From contig NZ_CP040005.1 of NCBI RefSeq assembly GCF_005696555.1, positions 1,922,001-1,986,000 of the forward strand: DNA of 64,000 nucleotides, read 5' to 3'. Positions 45,686 to 53,644 of the stretch are shown one piece after another. The notes below the pieces were generated by a model. It had not been told where the DNA came from, ran no database searches, and saw only the letters and a list, made by a program, of their open reading frames with translations. Each line of letters starts with the position of its first letter. Positions within the stretch are counted from its first letter, which is position 1. This stretch comes from Actinomyces sp. oral taxon 171 str. F0337 (GTDB taxonomy: Bacteria; Actinomycetota; Actinomycetes; Actinomycetales; Actinomycetaceae). The translations under genes and the position numbers were made by a program.

Positions 45686-47371
45686 CTACAGCCCGAGGTG
45701 GCGGCGCAGGTCCTCGGGCAGGGCACCCATGGCGTCGGCGACGTCGTCGTCCGAGGGCTGCGCTCCGGCCTGGGCCTGCTGCTGGGCCTGAGGCATGATC
45801 CCGTAGCCGGAGGCGCCGGACTGGCCGCCGCCGAGCCCGAAGGAGGAGCCGGCTGCGGGCGCAGCGCCCTGGCCGCCCTCGATCTTGGCCTGCTTGGCGG
45901 CAGCGGCCTCCTTGGCCTGACGGGCGGCCTTGGCGGGGTTGCCGCTGCGGCCCTTCTTGCCGCCCTTGCCGCGCTTGGCCTTGGGGGCCTGGCGGGCCTT
46001 GGAGTGCTTGCCCATGCCGGGCAGCGACCCCATGCCGGGCATGGGACCGCCCTCACCGAGTCCGCCCATGCCGCCGGAGGCCATGGCCTCCATCATCTTC
46101 TTGGCCTGCTCGAATCGGTCCACGAGCTCGTTGACGGCCTGGACCGTGGTTCCCGATCCCTTGGCGATGCGGCTACGGCGGGAGCCGTTGAGGATGGACA
46201 GGTCCTTGCGCTCGGCGGGCGTCATGGAGCACACGATCGCCTCGATGCGGTCGACCTCGCGCTCGTCGAAGTTGTCCAGGGCCTCACGCATCTGGCCCAT
46301 GCCGGGCATCATGCCCAGGAGCTTCTTCATGGAGCCCATCTTGCGGATCTGGCGCAGCTGGCCCAGGAAGTCGTCGAGGGTGAAGGTTCCCTTGGCGAGC
46401 TTGGCGGCGGCGTCCTCGGCCTCCTGGCGGTCCAGGGTACGCTCGGCCTGCTCGATGAGGGTGAGCAGGTCACCCATGTCCAGGATGCGCGAGGCCATGC
46501 GGTCGGCGTGGAAGCGCTCGAAGTCGGTCAGTCCCTCACCTGTGGAGGAGAACAGGACCGGAGCGCCGGTGACGCCGCGCACGGACAGGGCCGCACCGCC
46601 GCGGGCGTCGCCGTCGAGCTTGGAGAGGACCACACCGGTGAAGCCGACGCCGTCGCGGAAGGCCACCGAGGTGTTGACGGCGTCCTGACCGACCATGGCG
46701 TCCAGGACGAAGAGGATCTCGTGGGGAGAGACCGCATCGCGGATGCGGATCGCCTGGTCCATCATCTCGGCGTCCACACCCAGGCGGCCGGCGGTGTCCA
46801 CGACGACGACGTCATAACCGTTGGTGCGCGCGTGCTCGACGCCGGAGCGGGCCACCGCCACCGGGTCACCCACGCCGTTGCCGGGCTCGGGCGCCCACAC
46901 GTGCACCCCGGCGCGCTCGGCGACGACGCTCAGCTGGGTCACGGCGTTGGGGCGCTGGAGGTCGGAGGCCACCAGCAGGACGCGCTTGCCCTGGTCGCGC
47001 AGCCAGCGTCCGAGCTTTCCGGCCAGGGTGGTCTTACCGGCACCCTGGAGACCGGCGAGCATGATGATCGTGGGCCCGCGGTCGGCCCAGTGGATCTCCC
47101 GGGTCTGACCTCCCAGGACCTCGATGAGCTCCTCGTTGACGATCTTGACGACCTGCTGGCCCGGGTTGAGGGCCTGGGAGCGGGCGGCATCGACCGCCTT
47201 CTCGCGCACCGCCGCGGTGAAGGCGCGCACCACGGGCAGGGCGACGTCGGCCTCCAGGAGGGCGCGGCGGATCTCGGTGACCGTGGCGTTGACGTCGGCC
47301 TCAGTGAGACGACCCTTGCCGCGCAACTGGTTGAAGGAGGCGGTGATGCGATCGGAGAGGTTGCCGAACAC
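45686..47371 (-). CDS. ffh: signal recognition particle protein Ffh
   Basis: A 561-residue GTPase that targets nascent membrane proteins with 4.5S RNA. The N-terminus FGNLSDRITASFNQLRGKGR begins at GTG 47371 after AGGAAGGACCATCGC. G-motifs: GLQGAGKT (107-114), DTAGRLGVD and TKLDGDARGG. The Met-rich M domain has MGSMKKLLGMMPGMGQM and GSGTTVQAVNELVDRF. About 100 residues of Gly/Met/Lys/Gln-rich tail extend beyond the usual 450. The gene stands alone, between the two ABC/two-component cassettes, not next to rpsP. Confidence 0.97.
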   Translation of the reverse strand: MFGNLSDRITASFNQLRGKGRLTEADVNATVTEIRRALLEADVALPVVRAFTAAVREKAVDAARSQALNPGQQVVKIVNEELIEVLGGQTREIHWADRGPTIIMLAGLQGAGKTTLAGKLGRWLRDQGKRVLLVASDLQRPNAVTQLSVVAERAGVHVWAPEPGNGVGDPVAVARSGVEHARTNGYDVVVVDTAGRLGVDAEMMDQAIRIRDAVSPHEILFVLDAMVGQDAVNTSVAFRDGVGFTGVVLSKLDGDARGGAALSVRGVTGAPVLFSSTGEGLTDFERFHADRMASRILDMGDLLTLIEQAERTLDRQEAEDAAAKLAKGTFTLDDFLGQLRQIRKMGSMKKLLGMMPGMGQMREALDNFDEREVDRIEAIVCSMTPAERKDLSILNGSRRSRIAKGSGTTVQAVNELVDRFEQAKKMMEAMASGGMGGLGEGGPMPGMGSLPGMGKHSKARQAPKAKRGKGGKKGRSGNPAKAARQAKEAAAAKQAKIEGGQGAAPAAGSSFGLGGGQSGASGYGIMPQAQQQAQAGAQPSDDDVADAMGALPEDLRRHLGL

Positions 47372-47733
47372 GCGATGGTCCTTCCTGGCGCCGTCGGGCG
47401 CGTTGGTCGGGAGACTTGAGAGTGGATGAGGGCGGAGTGTCCATGGCCGTGAGCCATGGCGACTCCGCTGACTGCGACCCAGGATAGCGGCAAGACGGGC
47501 CGGTCCTCTCCCCCGCGCCCGGACCGGGACTGAGCCCACACTCCCCGGCCGGCGGCCTTGACTACGTCATGCCTCACGGCCTCGGCGCGCCGTGACTGCC
47601 TCTCCACTCCGTACGAGGGTTTTCTCCAGGTATACCGCGGTTTTTCACGGCTCGCCGACCCCTGAGATATGTCATGAGCAAGTAGTGACCGATGGGCCAT
47701 AGACCGCAGCCGACGCGGGACGAGTCTTGAGCC
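47372..47733. other. 362-base divergent region between ffh and cassette 2
   Basis: No gene seen. It must hold the ffh promoter (minus) and the promoter of cassette 2 (plus). Around 47620-47700 the sequence is less GC-rich, with TATACC near 47630 and ATATGTCATGAGC near 47670, the latter sharing TGTCATG with the repeats upstream of cassette 1. Confidence 0.45.
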
Positions 47734-48726
47734 ATGAGCACAGCAACGCCTCGGACCGGCCGGGAGACCTCCGTCCCGGAAGTCCCCCGGACGGACCATG
47801 TGGACGCCGTCCGACTGACCGATCTGCACAAGTCCTTCGGTGACGTCACCGCCGTCGACGGTGTCGTCCTGACCATTCGTCCCGGCGAGGTCGTCGCCCT
47901 CCTGGGCCCCAACGGTGCGGGCAAGACGACGACGATCGACATGATCCTGGGACTGAACCGCCCCACCAACGGCGATGCGAGAGTCTTCGGGATGAGCCCG
48001 CGCCAAGCGGTCGACCGGGGCCTGGTCGCCGCAGTCATGCAGACCGCCGGGCTCCTGCCCGACATCACCGTGCGTGAGACGGTGCAGCTGACGGCGAGTC
48101 TCTTCTCCCACAGAATCGACGCCGAGGAAGCCATGCACCGCGCCGGCGTCACCGACTTCGCCTCGCGCATCGTCAAGAAGTGCTCCGGGGGCCAGCAGCA
48201 GCGCCTGCGCTTCGCCATGGCGCTCGTGAGCGATCCGGCGCTGCTCATCCTCGACGAGCCGACCACCGGCATGGACGTCGGGGGGCGCCGCAGCTTCTGG
48301 GAGGCCATCCATGCCGACGCCGAGCAGGGGCGCACCATCGTCTTCGCCACGCACTACCTCGAGGAGGCCGACGCCTTCGCCGACCGGATCGTCCTGATGC
48401 GTCATGGGCGCATCATCGCCGACGGCACCGCCGCGGAGATCCGCGCCTCCGTGAGCGGCCGCACCCTACGGGCCACCCTGACCTGCGAGCCCGAGCGGCT
48501 ACGCGGAGCCCTGGCCGATCTGCAGGCCCGAGGCCGGATCCACGACGTCGAGATCCTGGGCAGCACGCTCACCCTGAGCTCGACCGACACCGACGCCGTT
48601 GCCGCGCTCCTCCTCGGCGATCACCTGGCCAAGGACCTGGAGATCACCAGCCGAGGCCTGGAGGACGCCTTCGTGGCCCTGACCAGCGACAGCGCCTCCG
48701 TCCCCAGTACCGGAGCGTCAGCATGA
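47734..48726 (+). CDS. ABC transporter ATP-binding protein, cassette 2
   Basis: A 330-residue DrrA/NatA-like ATPase. Motifs: LLGPNGAGKTTTIDMILGLN (Walker A), KKCSGGQQQRLRFAMAL (signature), LLILDEPTTGMDVGGRR (Walker B/D-loop) and FATHYLEEADAFADRI (H-loop), then a 100-residue C-terminal extension. It is clearly a paralogue of the cassette 1 ATPase, with nearly identical TTGMDVxxR and ATHYLEEA segments. Its stop overlaps the permease ATG. Confidence 0.93.
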   Translation: MSTATPRTGRETSVPEVPRTDHVDAVRLTDLHKSFGDVTAVDGVVLTIRPGEVVALLGPNGAGKTTTIDMILGLNRPTNGDARVFGMSPRQAVDRGLVAAVMQTAGLLPDITVRETVQLTASLFSHRIDAEEAMHRAGVTDFASRIVKKCSGGQQQRLRFAMALVSDPALLILDEPTTGMDVGGRRSFWEAIHADAEQGRTIVFATHYLEEADAFADRIVLMRHGRIIADGTAAEIRASVSGRTLRATLTCEPERLRGALADLQARGRIHDVEILGSTLTLSSTDTDAVAALLLGDHLAKDLEITSRGLEDAFVALTSDSASVPSTGASA

Positions 48727-49610
48727 GCCGTTCCGTCCGTCCCAGCAGCACCGTCACCCTCCCGTCCACGTCCTCCACCGGAACCGCAATGTCCTCTTCT
48801 CAGTCCTCCTCGTCCTCCTCCGCCTCATCAGCAGTCGACCGCCTTGCTCTTTCCTCCCGCACCGCGCCGCCGCTGGGAGGGTTGAGCCTTCCCCTGCTGT
48901 CGCTCGAGGTGCGCCGACGCCTGCGCAACCGTCGGTCCGTCTTCTTCTCGATCGTTCTTCCGGTGGCCTTCTTCCTCATGTTCACCACCACTGACTACTC
49001 CTCCACGCCCTACGGCAACGGCAACGTCGTGGCGAACATGATGATCGGCATGGCCCTGTACGGCGCACTCATGACCACCACCGGGGCCGGAGCGGCCGTG
49101 AGCACTGAGCGGGCCTCGGGATGGAGCCGCCAGCTGCGTCTGACCCCGCTCAAGCCCATCGCCTACATCACCGCCAAGACGATCGTGGGGATGCTCATCA
49201 GCGCTCTGGCCATCGGCGCCGTCTACGCCTGCGGCCCCCTGCGTCACGCGCAGATGCCTGCGACGGCCTGGATCTCCTCGGCTCTCATCATCTGGCTGGG
49301 CTCCCTGGTCTTCGTCGCCTTCGGACTGTTCGTCGGCTACCTCCTGCCCTCGGACAACGCCATGCAGGTGGTCGGCCCGCTCATGGCCCTGCTCGCCTTC
49401 CTCGGGGGCATGTTCATCCCGTTGACACCGGGCTCCACCATGGATCGCATCGGCAGCCTCACCCCCATGTACGGGCTGCACAACCTGGCGCTGTGGCCCA
49501 TGGGCGCAGAGAGCTTCTCCTGGTGGTGGGTGGTCAACGTGCTGACCTGGCTCGCCGTCTTCCTGGGCGGGGCCGCCTGGAGGATGGGCCGCGACACTGC
49601 TCGGGTCTAG
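48723..49610 (+). CDS. ABC-2 type permease, cassette 2
   Basis: A 295-residue membrane protein with about six helices. After a 45-residue Ser/Thr-rich N-terminus, LSLEVRRRLRNRRSVFFSIV leads into the first helix, and SLTPMYGLHNLALWPMGAES matches the end of the cassette 1 permease (TPMYGSTTLARWPLGE). I chose ATG 48723, overlapping the ATPase stop; an earlier open frame lies inside that gene. The kinase gene starts nine bases after the stop. Confidence 0.9.
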   Translation: MSRSVRPSSTVTLPSTSSTGTAMSSSQSSSSSSASSAVDRLALSSRTAPPLGGLSLPLLSLEVRRRLRNRRSVFFSIVLPVAFFLMFTTTDYSSTPYGNGNVVANMMIGMALYGALMTTTGAGAAVSTERASGWSRQLRLTPLKPIAYITAKTIVGMLISALAIGAVYACGPLRHAQMPATAWISSALIIWLGSLVFVAFGLFVGYLLPSDNAMQVVGPLMALLAFLGGMFIPLTPGSTMDRIGSLTPMYGLHNLALWPMGAESFSWWWVVNVLTWLAVFLGGAAWRMGRDTARV

Positions 49611-49619
49611 GCTCCAAGA

Positions 49620-50792
49620 ATGAGTACGATCTCGTCCATGACCGCCCGCGCCCTGTCCCCCGACGAGGCGCGGGCGCGCCGCACCCGCGCTGTGGCAGTC
49701 GGCTGGGGAATCGTGTGGGCCGCCTTCATGGTTCCGGTCGTCAGGGTGGGGCTGGCCCAAGGATCCAGCGGTGGGGTGTGGGGCGCCGTCAGCGCCGTTG
49801 TCTCCTGCGCATGCCTGTACGCCACCTGCTCGCTCAGCGTGAGACGGGTGCGTCAGGGCCTGACCTGGCCCAGCCGCCTGGGTCTGTTGCTCATTGTCGT
49901 CGGCGCACTCACAGCCACTGGGGCCGCCTTCGGCGTGGGCCCTCAGAGCCTGCAGCTGGCGGTGTTCCTGGCCGTTGTCCTGGCCTTCTCCCTGCCCTGG
50001 CAGGTGGCCATCGGCCCCATTGCGATCCTGGCCGGCACGCTGTTCCTCGTCCCCAGGGTGATTTCGTCCTGGTCCACGAGTGATGACGCGTGGATCGCTC
50101 TTCTCGGTGCGGGAGGCGCCTGCGTCTTCGGACGCTACATCATGGAGCAGCGGCGGGTGGCCCATGTTCTGGAGCAGCGCACTCATGAGCTGGAGATCAA
50201 TGAGGAGCGCAACCGCATGGCCCGGGACATGCATGACATTCTGGGGCACTCGCTGACTGTCATCGCCTTGAAGACCGAGCTCGCCTCCAGGCTCGTCGAC
50301 ACCGCACCGGATCAGGTCAAGGCGGAGCTGACTGAGGTTCAGTCCCTGGCACGCTCAGCCCTGGCCGACGTGCGCGCCACCGTCAACAGCTACCGCGAGC
50401 TGAGCCTGGCCGGCGAGCTGGCTCGGGCCACGAACGTCCTGACCTCTGCCGGAGTCCGCACCGACCTGCCGCTGACCGTGGATGCCGTTGACCCCGAGCT
50501 GCGCGAGCTCTTCGCCTGGGTGGTGCGTGAGGGCGTCACCAACGTCGTGCGCCATGCCCACGCCTCGCGCTGCAAGGTGGAGCTGACTACTGATTCCATT
50601 GAGGTGGTCGACGACGGTATCGGGCTCGTCTCGTCCGGCACCGGTGACGGTCACGGATTGGAGGGGCTGCGCCAGCGTTGTCAGGACAACGGCGCCGATC
50701 TCACCACTGGGACGCCTTCCAGCGGCAAGGGCACTGTTCTGAGGGTGAGCGCCCATCTGTCGTCTCGACTGACGCACGACACGACGAGCTGA
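49620..50792 (+). CDS. sensor histidine kinase (DesK/LiaS-like), cassette 2
   Basis: A 390-residue kinase with about five hydrophobic segments in residues 25-175 and no extracellular sensor. HisKA_3 motif RMARDMHDILGHSLTVIALK carries His205. The ATPase domain shows WVVREGVTNVVRHAHAS and VDDGIGLVSSGTGDGHGLEG. It resembles the cassette 1 kinase along the catalytic half but differs in the membrane half, so the two may sense different signals. The regulator gene follows after 75 bases. Confidence 0.93.
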   Translation: MSTISSMTARALSPDEARARRTRAVAVGWGIVWAAFMVPVVRVGLAQGSSGGVWGAVSAVVSCACLYATCSLSVRRVRQGLTWPSRLGLLLIVVGALTATGAAFGVGPQSLQLAVFLAVVLAFSLPWQVAIGPIAILAGTLFLVPRVISSWSTSDDAWIALLGAGGACVFGRYIMEQRRVAHVLEQRTHELEINEERNRMARDMHDILGHSLTVIALKTELASRLVDTAPDQVKAELTEVQSLARSALADVRATVNSYRELSLAGELARATNVLTSAGVRTDLPLTVDAVDPELRELFAWVVREGVTNVVRHAHASRCKVELTTDSIEVVDDGIGLVSSGTGDGHGLEGLRQRCQDNGADLTTGTPSSGKGTVLRVSAHLSSRLTHDTTS

Positions 50793-50867
50793 GGCCGGCG
50801 GCGAACCGCAGTACGCAGCTGCTGATGCACCAAGCCCTCGATGAACCACGAGCGACGGAGATGATCG

Positions 50868-51479
50868 ATGATCCGAGTGATGCTGGCCGATGACCAGGCC
50901 ATGGTGCGCGGAGCGCTGGCCGCGCTGCTCACCTTGGAATCCGATATCCAAGTCGTCGCCCAGGTAGGAAGCGGCGATGACGTCCTTCCCGTCGCACTCG
51001 AGCACCGACCCGACGTCGTTCTGATGGACGTTGACATGCCCGGCACTGACGGGCTGAGCGCGACCGCCAGTCTCCTGGAGCGGCTGCCGGCCACGAGGGT
51101 CCTCATCGTCACCACCTTCGGGCGCCCCGGATTCCTGCGGCGCGCCGTCCAGTCCGGGGCGCACGGCTTCGTCGTCAAGGATGCTCCGGCCACAGATCTG
51201 GCCGAGTCAGTGCGTCGGGTCCATGCGGGACTGCGCGTCGTCGATCCGGCGCTGGCCGCCGACTCGCTCGTCTTCGGAGACTCCCCTCTGACCGCCCGCG
51301 AGACCGAGGTGCTCCAGGCCGCCGCCGACGGAGCCACCGTCGCCGAAGTCGCCCGGCGCGTTCACCTCTCTGAGGGCACCACCCGCAACCACCTCTCCCA
51401 GGCCATGGCCAAGACCGATGCGCCCACCCGGGCCGCAGCAGTGCATATCGCCGCCCAGAAGGGCTGGATCATTCAGTAA
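50868..51479 (+). CDS. LuxR/NarL-type response regulator, cassette 2
   Basis: A 203-residue regulator, the same length as the cassette 1 regulator. The receiver IRVMLADDQAMVRGALAALL has phospho-acceptor Asp54 (VVLMDVDMPG) and the conserved Lys in FVVKDAPATDL. The LuxR domain reads LTARETEVLQAAADGATVAE, VARRVHLSEGTTRNHLSQAM. ATG 50868 follows GACGGAGATGATCG. It ends the cassette, converging on ftsY. Confidence 0.94.
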   Translation: MIRVMLADDQAMVRGALAALLTLESDIQVVAQVGSGDDVLPVALEHRPDVVLMDVDMPGTDGLSATASLLERLPATRVLIVTTFGRPGFLRRAVQSGAHGFVVKDAPATDLAESVRRVHAGLRVVDPALAADSLVFGDSPLTARETEVLQAAADGATVAEVARRVHLSEGTTRNHLSQAMAKTDAPTRAAAVHIAAQKGWIIQ

Positions 51480-51503
51480 GGGCCCTCACCCGACATGGTC
51501 GAG

Positions 51504-51552
51504 ACGCCTCCGGCTACCCAGGCTCTGAAACGAGGCGAGTGGCCGGAGGTGT
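51504..51552. terminator. stem-loop between cassette 2 and ftsY
   Basis: ACGCCTCCGGC (51504-51514) pairs with 51542-51552 (one G-U pair) across a 27-base loop. It lies between the convergent regulator gene and ftsY and could terminate either transcript. No U-tract. Confidence 0.4.
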
Positions 51553-51585
51553 TACGCAGAGACGGGCAGGCCCGTGAGCGACGGC

Positions 51586-52737
51586 TCAGCCCAGCAGCGC
51601 GTCGACGAAGCCTTCCGGATCGAAGGGAGCCAGGTCATCGGCGCCCTCCCCCAGGCCCACGAGCTTGACGGGAACGCCCAGCTCCCTCTGAACAGTGACG
51701 ACGATGCCGCCCTTGGCGGTGCCGTCGAGCTTGGTGAGCACGATACCGGTGATACCGACGGCCTCGGAGAAGACCTGGGCCTGACGCATACCGTTCTGGC
51801 CGGTGGTGGCGTCCAGGACCAGGAGGATCTCGCCGACCGGCGCGATCTTCTCCATGACGCGCTTGATCTTGCCCAGCTCATCCATGAGACCGGCCTTGTT
51901 CTGCAGGCGCCCGGCAGTGTCGACGACGACGACGTCCGCCTCCTGGTCGGCGGCCCGGCGTGCGGCGTCGTAGGCGACGGAGGCGGGGTCGGCGCCCTCC
52001 TTCTCCGAGCGCACGACGTCGACACCTACACGTTCGCCCCATGTGCTCAGCTGCTCGGCCGCAGCCGCGCGGAAGGTGTCGGCCGCCCCCAGGACGACGG
52101 TCTTGTCCTGGGCCACCAGGACGCGGGCCAGTTTGCCGCAGGTGGTGGTCTTGCCGGTGCCGTTGACCCCCACCATGAGGATGGCCGCGGCGGGCGCTGC
52201 CTGCGCCCCCTCGGCCCGGGTGGGGCGCTTCAGGTTGAGGGAGCGGTCGAGGGAGGGGTCGACGAGCTTGAGCAGCTCGGCGCGCAGAACGGTGCGGACC
52301 GCCTCGGGGTCGGAGGTGCCCAGGACCTTGGCCTGAGTGCGCAGCTCGTCCATGAGGGAGGTGGTCACCTCGATACCGAGGTCGGAGGTGAGGAGGGTGT
52401 CCTCGATCTCCTCCCAGTCCTCCTCGGTGAGGTCACCTCGGGACAGGACGGACAGGACCGCCTTACCGAAGCCGCCGGCGCCGGCCAGGCGGGCGCGGAG
52501 GCGCTGCATGCGACCAGGGATGGACTCGGGGGACTCCAGCGTCGCAGCCGGCTCAGCCTCCCCTTCCGCCTCCTCGGCGTCCTCACCCTCTGAGGGCAGA
52601 AGGTCCTCAACGGATATGGGCTTGTGGGCGCTGATCTCGTCAGGGACCTGGCCCCGCCGTCTACCGGCATAGAGCCACAGCCCTCCTCCGACGACGATGA
52701 CCAGGATGATGCCGAGAACGATGAGGATCGGTTCCAT
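51586..52737 (-). CDS. ftsY: signal recognition particle receptor FtsY
   Basis: A 383-residue GTPase that docks Ffh-ribosome complexes at the membrane. Residues 3-25 form a membrane helix (IVLGIILVIVVGGGLWLY), the anchor typical of actinobacterial FtsY; an acidic linker follows. NG domain motifs: GVNGTGKTTTCGKLARVL, DTFRAAAAEQL, VDTAGRLQNKAGLMDEL and TKLDGTAKGG. I chose ATG 52737 (MEPILIVLG); ATG 52758 is also possible and neither has a strong ribosome-binding site. It lies between smc and ffh but is separated from ffh by cassette 2. Confidence 0.95.
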   Translation of the reverse strand: MEPILIVLGIILVIVVGGGLWLYAGRRRGQVPDEISAHKPISVEDLLPSEGEDAEEAEGEAEPAATLESPESIPGRMQRLRARLAGAGGFGKAVLSVLSRGDLTEEDWEEIEDTLLTSDLGIEVTTSLMDELRTQAKVLGTSDPEAVRTVLRAELLKLVDPSLDRSLNLKRPTRAEGAQAAPAAAILMVGVNGTGKTTTCGKLARVLVAQDKTVVLGAADTFRAAAAEQLSTWGERVGVDVVRSEKEGADPASVAYDAARRAADQEADVVVVDTAGRLQNKAGLMDELGKIKRVMEKIAPVGEILLVLDATTGQNGMRQAQVFSEAVGITGIVLTKLDGTAKGGIVVTVQRELGVPVKLVGLGEGADDLAPFDPEGFVDALLG

Positions 52738-53108
52738 GGGCCCATCATGCCCGATCATGGACTCACTGTGGCAGGGTCGTCCTCCCCTGGTCACCTCTCA
52801 CCCGTGGGAGGCGCAAGAGTCACGGACGCACGGCTCGGTCGTGGGGAGAAAAACTGCAGCATGCCTGTGGGCATGCTGCAGGACGGGCGGTTCTCTCGCA
52901 GTTCTCTCGCCGTGTCGTCGCCTGTTGATCCGTATCGCTCTCAGACCGAAGCACCATAAGGGCAGCGAGATAAAGAGAAAGCACGAGGAGCGCCAAGGAA
53001 ACGTTCTCCCGAGGTCAGGATTTTATCCAAAAGTAGCGAGGCCACAACCTCATCTCGTCGTGAAAATAATCGTCGGCCATAGTTTTTTCACGACGCGGCC
53101 GTCACCGC
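52738..53108. other. 371-base region between ftsY and a small membrane-protein gene
   Basis: No gene seen. It contains an intrinsic terminator (52849-52881) for the upstream minus-strand gene and a stem-loop at 53056-53095 (CGTCGTGAAAA with its complement) just past that gene's stop. The remaining 170 bases between the two hairpins hold nothing recognised; the ftsY promoter should lie at 52740-52850. Confidence 0.55.
52849..52881 (-). terminator. intrinsic terminator with U-tract
   Basis: A perfect 12-bp stem (52854-52865 with 52870-52881, containing GCATGC) and a TGTG loop, followed in the minus direction by TTTTTCT. This is the clearest rho-independent terminator in the window. It would end transcription from the small membrane-protein gene, perhaps reading from smc. 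Confidence 0.8.
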
Positions 53109-53483
53109 TCACCTCTGAGGCTGAGACAGTCCACCAGTAGCCGGCTCATGCACCTGGCCGCGACGCCGGGAGCCGGCGGAGCCGCGGGTCCTCTCCGCGG
53201 CATCCATCGCCTTTCCGACGACGCCGACCAGGCCTCCGAAGCCATCGGTCCCGACATAGGCAGCCGGCCCCTCGCGCGTCATGAGATCGGAGAGGCGAGC
53301 CTCCTGGGGCACGACCTCAACCTCGACATCCTGCTCCTCCAGACGCACCTCCTGCGAGTTGCGGACCAGGCCGCGAATACGCGAGGGCCAGGAGCGCACC
53401 GGGAAGCGCTCGGCGCAAACCATGCCGAGCACAAGCAGGCCGGCGACCAGCACGACAACGAGGGGAAGAATCATGACACCCAT
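53109..53483 (-). CDS. small single-pass membrane protein, unknown
   Basis: A 124-residue protein. Residues 1-24 are a membrane helix (MGVMILPLVVVLVAGLLVLGM); a basic patch follows, then an acidic strand (VRLEEQDVEVEVVPQEARL) and a Gly-rich, Arg-rich tail. No family recognised. It stands between smc and ftsY with AT-rich DNA upstream and a hairpin just past its stop. Codon use fits the genome, so I take it as real with moderate confidence. Confidence 0.6.
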   Translation of the reverse strand: MGVMILPLVVVLVAGLLVLGMVCAERFPVRSWPSRIRGLVRNSQEVRLEEQDVEVEVVPQEARLSDLMTREGPAAYVGTDGFGGLVGVVGKAMDAAERTRGSAGSRRRGQVHEPATGGLSQPQR

Positions 53484-53644
53484 GGCCAGGATTCTGCCTT
53501 GCGAAATGCGATCTGACCAGACTTTGCGAGCATTTGTCGTCCAATCAACAACAAAACCTGATAACTTCCTGACACAACGGTGGCTCGAATCTGAAAACGA
53601 CCGTCATACTGTAAGCAAGCTATCACATACTCCTCAAGTTTCAC

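Noticed and set aside
45698..47419. A 573-codon plus-strand open frame
   Set aside because: It is the antisense shadow of ffh; the translation is low-complexity and has no ribosome-binding site.
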